From: Salvator merianae
Lineage: Eukaryota > Chordata > Lepidosauria > Squamata > Teiidae
Length of the DNA: 64,000 nt
Assembly (NCBI GenBank): GCA_003586115.2
Contig: QVOM02000073.1
Location: forward strand, 28,967,298 to 29,031,297
Reading direction: 5' to 3'
Shown: in pieces, positions 19,007-28,100 of the stretch
Layout of the letters: every line of letters begins with the position of its first letter
How positions within the stretch are numbered: position 1 is the first letter of the stretch
Position numbers and translations under genes: made by a program
The notes under the pieces: generated by a model
Databases searched by the model: none
What the model was told of the DNA's origin: nothing
The model's input: the letters and a program-made list of their open reading frames with translations, nothing else

Positions 19007-20553
19007 TGGGCGCCTCATTGTCTCAGGGACAGAGGCTTCATGCAAAGGAACTGGCATATCTCTTACAGAAAGATGGCCAGTGGGTCTCCTTCAAATCCTT
19101 AGCCTGATTGGTTCGGGAAATAGGGGTGCAATGTCTCTGGTATCCAGAGAAGGGCTCTCTGAGTCTGTCAGATTGGGAAAGGATAGGATGTGTCCTACAC
19201 GAGGAGCCAAGGGGTGCAATAGATCTTTTGTATCTCTGGCACCTGTGTCGGCACGCGATCAAGAAGTTTGGAAGGAAGGATTCTTTTTCTCCTTTGTGGG
19301 AGGCAGAAGCTCCAAAGATCTTTTCTTCTCCCTCTTTGGAGCCTCCAGCGCCGGCCGGTCCACCGCCCTTATTGGAGCGGGCCGTTCCACCACTCTTGCC
19401 AGCGCCAGCCGCCTTGCCAGTGCTGGCCAGTCCACTGCCGTTATTGCCGCCACCGCTGCCTCCTCCTCCTCCTCTTTCTGTGTCACCTGTTCCGGCTTCC
19501 ACTTTCTGTAAAATGGTGGAAGAGTGTAAGCGAGATGCAAGCATGGATGGACAGGAGCTTGCAGAGCTTCTGGCTGTCTGCCCAGTTACTTATGAGCAAG
19601 ATCAGCATGGACAAGTAATTGCCAGTTGGGAGGGGCTTCCGTATTCAGTGCTTCGGGAGCTCCGAAAGGCAATACAGGAGACTGGCATCAGCAGCAATTT
19701 TGTTAAGGGGTTGCTGGAAGGATTAAAAAATGGGTACATTTTGATAACAGAAGATTGGAAACAAATCATGAGAATGGTGCTTACCACCACGCAATTCATG
19801 ATTTGGAATAGTGAGTTGCAACGCCATGCAGAAGCTGCAGCCTTAGCTGCCAGTGGTAATTGTATTGCAGAACAACTGATGGGAGTAGGAAATTTTTCCA
19901 CTGTGCAAGCACAAGCGGTGCTGCCACAGGCTACTCTGCAGCTAGTGTCAGAATGCGCTGTAAGAGCCTTTTCCAAAGTTCCATCTGCCAGCCAGCCAAA
20001 GAAAAGTTTTGTAGCGATTCATCAAGGACCAAATGAGTCATATGCAGAATTCATTAACCGTCTGCAGACTGCTATTTCTCAGCAGATAGACAACGTCACG
20101 GCTGCTGGGGAACTTCTTCTTAGGTTAGGCAAGGAGAATGCTAACAAGGATTGCCAGCAAGTTCCGCAGCCTTTGATGGCTTCTGGTAATCCAACAATAG
20201 CTGATATGCTATGAGCTTGTCAAGACATTGGCTCGCAGACATATAAAATGAACTTGCTTGCTGCTGCCATCAGAAAAGGGAATAAGCCATCAGGGAAATG
20301 CTTTAAGTGTGGCAAAGAAGGTCATTTCCAACGTGAGTGTCGTTCTGGCTCGCAAAGTGATGTTGGGGCAATGAAACGTTCACCTACCAAATGTCCAGTG
20401 TGCAAAAAGGGGTTTAACTGGGCCAATCAGTGCTGCTTTCGGTCACCAGCGGGAAACCACCCGGCAGGGACGGCACTTCCCCAGGGATCCAAAAGTGCCT
20501 TTCCAATCCTTCCGACAGCACCATCCCTGTCGAACATGCTTCCGCAGCCATAG
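19006..20553 (+). pseudogene. gag: Retroviral gag (matrix, capsid, nucleocapsid) with two premature stops
   Basis: Structural polyprotein of 515 codons in frame 1. The start MGASLSQ has Gly2 and Ser6 as in N-myristoylated Gag, which fixes the ATG although open-frame calling splits it. TGA stops fall at codons 34 (19105) and 403 (20212). A long proline-rich stretch covers roughly codons 105-168. The capsid has the major homology region QGPNESYAEF (codon 340 on). The nucleocapsid has a good zinc knuckle CFKCGKEGHFQREC (codons 432-445). A second, CPVCKKGFNWANQC (codons 463-476), has Asn where the zinc-binding His belongs. No PPxY or P[ST]AP budding motif is evident. The frame ends at TAG 20551, after the slippery site to pro. 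Two stops make it non-functional as read. Confidence 0.93.
20451..20457 (+). promoter_or_regulatory. Gag-pro -1 ribosomal frameshift site GGGAAAC
   Basis: The heptamer is phased G GGA AAC in the gag frame, the arrangement used by betaretroviruses to shift -1 into pro. The pro frame is indeed -1 relative to gag and stays open across this point. GC-rich sequence follows within a few bases and could fold, but I did not confirm a pseudoknot. Confidence 0.85.
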
Positions 20554-21221
20554 CAGGCAGTGCTGGGCTTGATTTAATAAATACCTCTGCAGTGGAATTT
20601 AAGTTTCCGTATGAGGTACAGTTATGTGATACCCAAATTAGGGGTCCTTTGCCATCACAGACAGTGGGGCTTATTTTGCCACGATCCTCCGCTCATAAAA
20701 AGGGAATTTTTGTGGTCCCGGGGATCATTGATTCGGATTATACAGGAATTTTGAAGGTACAGTTATGGACCAACATTCCGCAGACCCTTCCTGAAAAAAC
20801 ATCAGTCTCTCAGTTAATCCTTTTGCCATATATCACTCCTGGTGCCTCTACGGTGGAGCGAGGAGATCAAGGCTTTGGCTCCACTGATATTTGTTATCTC
20901 AGTAATATTTCTTTGTCAAGACCCATGCTTACTTTGCAGATTCAAGGAATACACTTTACAGGGCTCATCGACACAGGAACGGACGTGACGGTAATTTCTG
21001 CTGGGCGTTGACCCCCTGCCTGGCCTTCGCAGGAGGTACCATCCCTGTGGGGCATAGGGGGTGCAAAGCCTGCACTGCAGAGTGTGGATTGGTTGCAGGT
21101 GACACCACTTAATAGCACTATCACGGTGTCCATTCGCCCATTTATTCTAGCCGTTCCACTTAACATCTGGGGACGGGATCTGCTGTCAGATCTTGGGGCA
21201 ACCATTCAATTTGACACCTAA
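20457..21221 (+). pseudogene. pro: Retroviral pro: dUTPase plus aspartic protease, one premature stop
   Basis: Frame 3, reached from gag by the -1 shift. The N-terminal part is a trimeric-type dUTPase with motif 1 AGSAGLDL (20553), motif 2 LPRSSAHKKG, motif 3 GIIDSDYTG, a motif-4-like VSQLILLPY and motif 5 RGDQGFGSTD. It would remove dUTP during reverse transcription. The protease follows with LIDTGTDVT (DTG at 20970), where a Thr sits in the usual Ala position after DTG. A TGA at 21009 interrupts it. The frame then continues through WGRDLLSDLGA (GRDLL at 21171), the second conserved protease block, to TAA at 21219. The usual betaretroviral G-patch tail after the protease is absent. Confidence 0.9.
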
Positions 21222-23921
21222 ATGACAGCCTTGCCGCTTGTCTGGGCCTGCACTGCTCCGGTGTGGGTTGCTCAATGGCCTCTTCCTAGAGATAAGTTGG
21301 AGGCGCTTCACACGCTAGTACAAGAGCAGTTGCAAGCAGGGCATATCGAACAGAAGACTAGCCCATGGAATACCCCAGTGTTTGTTATAAAAAAGAAGAG
21401 TGGCAAGTGGAGGCCGTTGCATGATTTACGAGAGGTTAATAAGTGCATACAGCCTATGGGACCATTACAATGTGGAACTCCGAATCCTAATCTTATTCCT
21501 AATGATTATCAGATTTTTGTAGTTGATTTAAAAGATTGTTTTTTTACAATTCGTCTCGCTCCTAATGATAAACAGAAGTTCGCTTTCACGGTGCCTGTCT
21601 TGAATAATCAATCTCCTATGCAACGGTATCAATGGACAGTTTTGCCCCAAGGCATGCTTAATTCTCCCACACTTTGTCAAATTTTTGTGGACCTTGCTTT
21701 GCAACCATTTCAGGTCCAATTTCCTCAGGTTTTGGTGTATCATTACATGGATGATATACTGGTGGCGGCTCCTCAATTTACGGAACTGCATATGATTGCT
21801 TTGCATGATATATTAGAACAAAAGGGACTTTTTATAGCTCCGGAAAAGATCCAGGGAGCACATCCATATGCCTATTTGGGACAGAAATTATTAACATCTT
21901 ATGCAGCACCTGTCCTACCCCAATTTCACGCTCGGAAAGAATATACCCTTATAGAATTTCAAAAACTTTGGGGTACATTAAATTGGGTGAGACCTTATTA
22001 TGCCCATACAACGGGGGAGATGCTGCCCCTTTTTTCCTTATTAAAAGGGAAAGAGCATCCCGCAGATAAGGTTGTCCTTACTTTGGAAGCAGAAAATTGT
22101 TTTAAACAGGTGCAAGCGAAGTTGGCAACACGATGGGTGGACAGGATACCAAAATTAAATTCTCCCATGGCTTTAGCCATTCTTCCAATGTCTCCAGTCC
22201 CTACAGGGTGTATATATGTTCCCAGGGACAAAACTCAGGTGTACATTCTGGAATGGTTGCATCTTGCAGCCACCCCTCCGTGAAATTTATACACACATAA
22301 TGCTGCTGTAAATGATTTAATTGTTAAAGGCCGTTCTCGCTCTCTTGCCTTGGTAGGGCAAGATTTGAGTTTGATTGCATTTATGCATACCAAAGTGGAG
22401 CATGAGCATTTGCTCGCAGTATCAGATTCCTATCAGATTGCACTGACTAATTTTTTTGGTGAATTTTTTTTTTCTTTACCTCATGATCCACGATTTGTTT
22501 TATGTCTTAATTTGCCATTTCTGGTACAATCCCTGCAGTCAAAGGCCCCCATTAAGGATGCAGTGACTCTTTTTTCTGATGGATCGCCTACATGGGGGGT
22601 CTTGGTCTGGCAGGACCGAGGACAATGGAAATCTCTTTTTACAGGACGGCAAATTTTGGCTCAGCACTTGGAGTTAGCTGCTGTTATTTTGGCTTTTCAC
22701 TCTTTTCCTAATGTTTCCTTTAACTTGATTACTGATTCCCTATATGTGTATACTTCTTTGTCTGCTTTAACCACAGCTTTTGTTTCACCACAGTTAGATG
22801 ACAATTTGTTGGTTTTGATGTTAACCCTGAAGAGTCATCTCTCTGTGCGAACTGTGCCATTTTATGTGGAACATATTCGCAGTCACACTAATTTTTCTGA
22901 TGCCTTGTCTCAAGGCAATGCCATGACAGATTCTGCCCTTCGAGAAGTTGTTTCGCTTTTTTCTGATCTGATTGCCAGCCATGCTTATTTTCATCAGTCA
23001 GCGAAATCTTTGGTTAAACAGTTTTGCATTCCTCTTGCTCAAGCACAGGCAATGGTAAGAAATTGTGATGCTTGTAATCAGCACGCTTTGTCTTTCCCGA
23101 TGGGGGTTAATCCCCGAGACACTCAAGCTAATCAAGTCTGGCAAATGGATGTCACGCAATATCCGTTATTCAAACCGTATCAATATCTTCACGTATCCAT
23201 AGATACCTTTTCACATTTTCTGTGGATCGCCCCCTCCCGCCCGGAGCGTGCTGCTGCTGTTATATCTCATTGCTTGGCAGCAATTGCTGTTATGGGTCGG
23301 CCCGTCCAACTCAAAACAGATAATGGCCCTGCATATGTGAGCGCAGCTTTTCAGCATTTCTGTGCCACATGGGAGATTACCTTGATACATGGTATTCCCT
23401 ATAATTCTCAAGGCATTGTTGAACGAGCCCACCGCACGTTGAAATGTCATTTGGATAGACAGACACACGAAGAACATGGCCCATGGCATTTGCATAAAAT
23501 TTAGGATACATTGGCTAAAGTTTTGTATGTGTTGAAATATTTAACAATTGTTGATTCTGTTTCACCAGTAGAAAAGCACTTCAGAATGACTGACGTGCTG
23601 CCCCGTCCCCTGGTCTATTATAAACAGCTTCCGCAGCCGGACTGGAAAGGTCCGACAAAATTAATTACGTACAGGCGTGGCTACGCTGCGGTAGTAGATC
23701 CAGAGACCGGGGCGCCGTTGTGAGTTCCAGGGCAGTACGTGCAACCAGCCCATGGGGTGGCATCAGCGTCTGTCCAATCCCATTCCCAATTTCAACACCT
23801 ACCTGCATTCCTCCGTGCGACGGCCGAAAGCCGAGCGGAACAGAGCTCCGCCCATGACATGGGGTCAAGTGAAAACAACGACGCTGCAGGCTCAACAGCA
23901 GCTGATACAGCTCGGTCGTGA
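21222..23921 (+). pseudogene. pol: Retroviral pol: reverse transcriptase, RNase H, integrase, with three premature stops
   Basis: 900 codons in frame 3, broken by TGA at 22281 (codon 354), TAG at 23502 (761) and TGA at 23721 (834), with no internal frameshift. Reverse transcriptase: WNTPVFVIKKKSGKWR, the first catalytic Asp in VVDLKDCF, LPQG (codon 141) and YMDD (175) are intact. RNase H: SDGS (453), LELAA, TDSLY and a final Asp in GNAMTD. Integrase: an HHCC zinc motif (HAYFH and CDAC, about 615), then catalytic Asp 643, Asp 700 and Glu 734. The last two have only 33 residues between them instead of 35. The C-terminal part has KGPTKLITYRRGYA. The end overlaps env, as usual. Unusually it shares its frame with pro and is separated from it by one TAA. 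Confidence 0.93.
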
Positions 23922-24306
23922 GGAGACTCTGGAGAATCTTATGGCAGTGGTATTTGCTGTGATAACTGCAAACTCAGTGACGCTTTTGTTGATATTCTGC
24001 ACCCTTATTCCCGGAGCTATCTCTTTCCATCCTCAACTCTCCTCTAACTTGTGACTCCAAGACAACAGCCGTTCTATTGAGAACAGGCTGGCTCAATTTT
24101 CCAATCTCACTTGGCAAGTCACCCAGGATCGCGGAATGTCTGGATTGTGGAATTGACTCACTTCCTGGCTTCCTAATTTGGCGTGGCTGCGTTCTCTCTT
24201 TATGTATGGGATATTAATCATAGCAATAGGCATTATTTTCTGTTGTTTCTTGCAATGTATACCCTCCCTGTTCGGCAACTCTTTATATATGGGATGTTAC
24301 TCGTAG
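23752..24306 (+). pseudogene. env: Retroviral env remnant: leader and transmembrane tail only
   Basis: Frame 1, starting inside the end of pol. Codons 1-100 look like a long betaretroviral env leader. A basic stretch with RAPPMTWGQ is followed by a hydrophobic signal segment (LMAVVFAVITANSVTLLLIF) and a cleavage-like GAISF. A TGA follows at 24052. The same frame resumes with a short membrane-proximal stretch (NLTWQV), a second TGA at 24154, and the membrane anchor (YGILIIAIGIIFCCFL, about 24202-24249). The surface subunit and nearly all of the transmembrane ectodomain are missing, so about 185 codons remain where roughly 600 or more are expected. The frame ends at TAG 24304 inside a tandem duplication. 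No entry function is possible. Confidence 0.75.
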
Positions 24307-24353
24307 CGATAGGTATTATTTTCTGTTGTTTCTTGCAATGTATACCCTCCCTG
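24188..24353 (+). repeat. 83-bp imperfect tandem duplication in the env tail
   Basis: Two adjacent units (about 24188-24270 and 24271-24353), each ending TGTATACCCTCCCTG. The last 40 bases or so are identical, while the first half differs at several sites, including GTATGGGATATTAATCA against ATATGGGATGTTACTCG. The period of 83 is not a multiple of three, so the second unit is out of frame and brings in the stop at 24304. Confidence 0.88.
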
Positions 24354-24410
24354 ATCAGTATGTGCCGTACCACCGTTCCTAGCTTTGATTCCGGGCAACT
24401 TCGCCAGATA

Positions 24411-24713
24411 TGTAGGGTTGATCTGGCCAGAGATGGGCAAACCTGTTTTGGGAGTGGGATTGATTCTCCATGGCCTGGGTAAATAAGACCTTGAAGAATG
24501 AAAATCTTCCCAGGCTCCATAGCCAGCTGTCAGGAAGAGGCAATGCTGTTATGATAAACATGTACTTATCAGTATTTGAAGCAGCTGTTATGACTAGTGG
24601 CTATGCAAAACAGGTAGCTGCTAGAGCTATATATACCGAGGGTGTACTGAATAAAGCAAGCAATTCTTGAGCAATTCTTCATCACACATTGACTCTGGTC
24701 AGTCATTGCTTCA
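24411..24713 (+). repeat. 3' LTR of the provirus (303 bp)
   Basis: The same TG and CA termini as the 5' LTR, with TATA box at 24628 and AATAAA at 24650. Relative to the 5' copy it has six substitutions, a 26-bp deletion that removes the right arm of a palindrome, and loss of one TTG. No polypurine tract is visible in the bases just before it (ACTTCGCCAGATA), which is unexpected. Confidence 0.95.
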
Positions 24714-25128
24714 CATTTGCACCTGCAAACAGCTCCAGCTGACTGGAAACTCACCAAAGCCCACCTGAAGGTCACCTGAAGGTTGCCAGCTGTAGTCAAG
24801 AAAATTGTAGTCTCCAAGCTGACTAGCGTGATCAGGTGAAGATCAGGAGTGGTGTGTTCACACCACTTCCTGGTTGGGAATGGCAACAGGGCAGGGGCTA
24901 CATGGCCATGCAGGGACCATCCAACAATTCCAACCCACTCTCGCTAGGTTCAAACTTTGGAGTCTGGACCTTAGTGGCCATTCCAGTCACAGCTACCAAA
25001 CTAGTGCGCTCCTGTTCACACTTCTTCCCCAGCACTGACAAGTGTGATCACTCTATACGATACCCGATCCTGACCAGCCTGAATCATGTTAGTTAAAACA
25101 TTCTACTGTAGTAAGTGCAAACAGGCCC

Positions 25129-28100
25129 TTATAGCTCATAACCTCTGGAGCTTCAGAGGTTTCCATTGGCCTAGTTTGAAAGTCTTCTGTTTATATGCAT
25201 ATGTCAGCTTTTAAAGAACTCATTCTGGCAGTTAGCTAAAAGAGTTGTAAAGCTGCAGCCCTTGTATGGGTATGTTGCCAGCAATTGCTGTAAGGGACGT
25301 AATTCAGTTAGGCTGTCTCTGCCCTTCCTGAATTATACCCTCTTCAGCAACATGATTTTTGTTTCTTTCCTGCTTTCTTGCCAGTTCCCATTGTAGAATA
25401 AACCTGCCTGAGACTCACCACTTGCATGCTGTCTATGTGGCATTGGCTATCATTGGGTGGCCTCAGAACAGGAAACCTGGCTCTGCAAATGTTAGTCTTG
25501 ACAGCCCCTATAATAAGAGGTGTTAAGATCAGGTGTGGGTCACATAGATGCCCCTGTCCACATCCAACTCTATTTCAATAATTTTAGTGCATATGGATAC
25601 AGCCTTTGATAGCTACTTATTGTTTACTTATGCAATGTGAAATCAAAATAATTAAACACATTCATTACTATTGCTTTTTTAATTTTTTTGTAGATATGGT
25701 CACTGAGAGGAAAAGTCCTTCTAAACAGCAGACTGACATTTCAAAGAAAATACTTTATCTTTTTGTGGTGGCAACAACAGACATTTGGTTCCAGGTAGGC
25801 ACACAATTGTATCTCTCTTTTATCTATCTATTTTGAAAATAATATAAATATTCGTTTTTAAGTATTTGGCTCAAAAAATCTGCACATATTATATTGGTGC
25901 TGCTCAAACACAACTATTTGATAGTACTACATTTTATTGACTGTTTGAGGAATTGAATAGAAAAAAAAATGTTAAGAGTTATTGTTAAAATTACCCTTTT
26001 AAAATATATCTTGTTCTAAAAGCTATTTAAATTCATCAACATTATCAAGAAATTTGAGTAAATTTATGTTCAGTAACTTATTGTATTAATGTACTTCTGC
26101 ACGATTTATATTTTTGGGCATATAAAAGGGGCAGGATTTTTAGTGTTCAGAATATACTTTCACCTCTTTTGGGGAGACAATAAAGAAATTAATATTAATC
26201 ATTTTTATATAAAATAATAATGATGTCAATTAATAATGTCATTATGTAAGTGAACTGTCATGTTGGTCATAAGAGGTTATGGGTCACTGTGTTAGCAGCC
26301 AGCATAGTTTTTCAGGAATTGCAGACCTAATAAATCCAGACATATGACTTCGAATTTGTATACTGCCAATTTTGTAACCCATTCTTCAGCTGGAGGAGAG
26401 TGTGCCCCAAAGGTCAATTGAGTTCATTGGTGAGGTCTAGGTAACAGACTGCAGGGAGAAGCTCTTCTATCTTCTACACATCCAGCCCTTACTCTTAAAA
26501 TGGTCAGGAGATTTTTTTTTCCAAAGAGATTTTTAAGACATGAAATTTCAAAGCAGCAACATGAACACAATCAGAGACATTAATAGGGAACATGTCACTT
26601 TTTTTTATAGTTAAAATAATTACAATACTACACTATTACAGTCAGATTAGTTAGTACAAAACTGCTAATAAACTAATATAATTCTAATAATGCATACAGA
26701 ATACTAATTCTAAATTCTAATAGCATCCACCTTCATTCTTATTTGTCTGGAAGTGAGAAAATATCTTACCTAGCTAAAGTACACTTTACGTTTATCTAAT
26801 TTCTATTTCTGATTGCAATATGGTCTGCATTTTGATGGTATTTGTTTATATACTTAGATACAATGCCATAAAGGTGTCTAATGGACATTGGAGCAAAAGC
26901 AATAACCTTTTACCTGATTCTATAAAAGAATATATTTCTATTTGCTATTCTATTTGCTATAATTAGTCTGTTCCAGCTTGGTAGACTGTGCCATGGCCCA
27001 ATCTAGACCTTTGCCATATGCATGCTAGTTCAGGATAACAGAGGTGTTTTCCCCCCAGTCTGGTTCAACCACATTGGACAAAGCGTGGACAAAGCTAGAG
27101 CATTGAAAATGGTGCCTAGTCCACTATATGTGTAAACCTCTTTAAAGAGAAATAAAAATCAGCTTGCTACCTGTACAGCAGATCACATAGGTGTACAAAC
27201 AACACACCCTCATTTTCTGGTATACTATGGGGGACCATTTTTGGCAATACTCCAGGAAGAATTGCCAAAGGAAGATCTGCTGCAAAACCAGCCAAGTTGG
27301 AAACTCCGAAAGTTAGGAACTCCCATTCCTGGTCTTTGGAGACTCACCGCTGCCTCTAAGGGCTCTCCAGAAACAGTGGTGAGGACTAGAGTGGAACAGG
27401 CCATCCCAATCTTGGACAGTTTGCTTGTTCTGGGACTGGTGACCCACCCTGCCCAGAGCACCACACACAAATATGGAAAAGTCCTTTTCACCACCAACAT
27501 AGATGAAGCCTGAAATGTCATTCCTGTGGAAATACCTTCTGAGAAGGCACAATATTGACTAGTTTAGCTTTATGGATGTTTCTACATAAGACAGAGAAAG
27601 AGTACATGTACCTTATAGCATATGCTTGCACAATCTATAATTTGAGAAATAGCAATGTACAAAAACTAGGTATATGGCAAATCCCATAAATCTAACTATA
27701 AGTATTCAATTAAAAATAGACTTTTAAAACAAACAAAACACTTTTGTTCTTTTATAAGTTTTTAAAAGTGGAAGCTGTATACCCACTCCACTTTTTTCTT
27801 TCACATGGGCAGTAATCTTAATGTCTATTGGGAATAGGCACTATGGGATTGGGATGTTGTTTTGGATTACACTATTGATTTGTCAAGGATTTGCTAACTA
27901 TTCTAGGTGGGTAGCTCAGACTGTGGAAAACTCATCTTGCATTCACATTTGAAATAACTTTTGCAAGCAATATTTTGTTTAGGAAAACATTATAGCAGTA
28001 GCAACAACAACAAAATGCTTTTTTTTTTACTTCCTGGACAGAGAACTATGGAATTCCATGCAGTGGCATGTTTTGCAAAGGCTTTCAAACTTTTAAAGCA

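Larger units (their letters stand above)
18579..24713 (+). mobile_element. Endogenous betaretrovirus-like provirus (class II ERV), defective
   Basis: A 6.1-kb provirus with LTRs at both ends, a Lys-type primer site, gag, pro (dUTPase plus protease), pol and a gutted env, all on the plus strand. It is bounded by the 6-bp direct repeat CATTTG (18573-18578 and 24714-24719), the duplication size made by betaretroviral integrases. The two LTRs differ by six substitutions and two gaps (26 and 3 bp), about 2% substitution. Insertion is therefore recent on the scale of this window. Gag, pro and pol frames carry premature stops but no internal frame-shifting indel. A dUTPase fused to protease and the gag-pro frameshift signal place it with beta-like rather than gamma-like retroviruses. 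Confidence 0.95.
18519..25128. mobile_element. PIF/Harbinger-like element split by the provirus
   Basis: The left end GGGCCTGTTTGAACTTAGTG (18519) and right end GTAAGTGCAAACAGGCCC (25128) are inverted repeats. They are flanked on both sides by TTA (18516-18518 and 25129-25131), the preferred PIF/Harbinger target. Without the retroviral insertion the element is only about 470 bp (18519-18578 plus 24720-25128). A subterminal hairpin (AGTGAGTGG paired with CCACTCACT) follows the left end. There is no transposase. The provirus entered it later. Confidence 0.82.

Noticed and set aside
19038..19544. Minus-strand Gly/Ala-rich open frames opposite gag
   Set aside because: They are the antisense shadow of the proline-rich segment of gag.
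19105..23723. Clear deaminase hypermutation of the provirus
   Set aside because: The stops suggest transitions, but without sibling copies the strand and context cannot be determined. CpG decay is equally possible, so it is kept only as a test in the findings.
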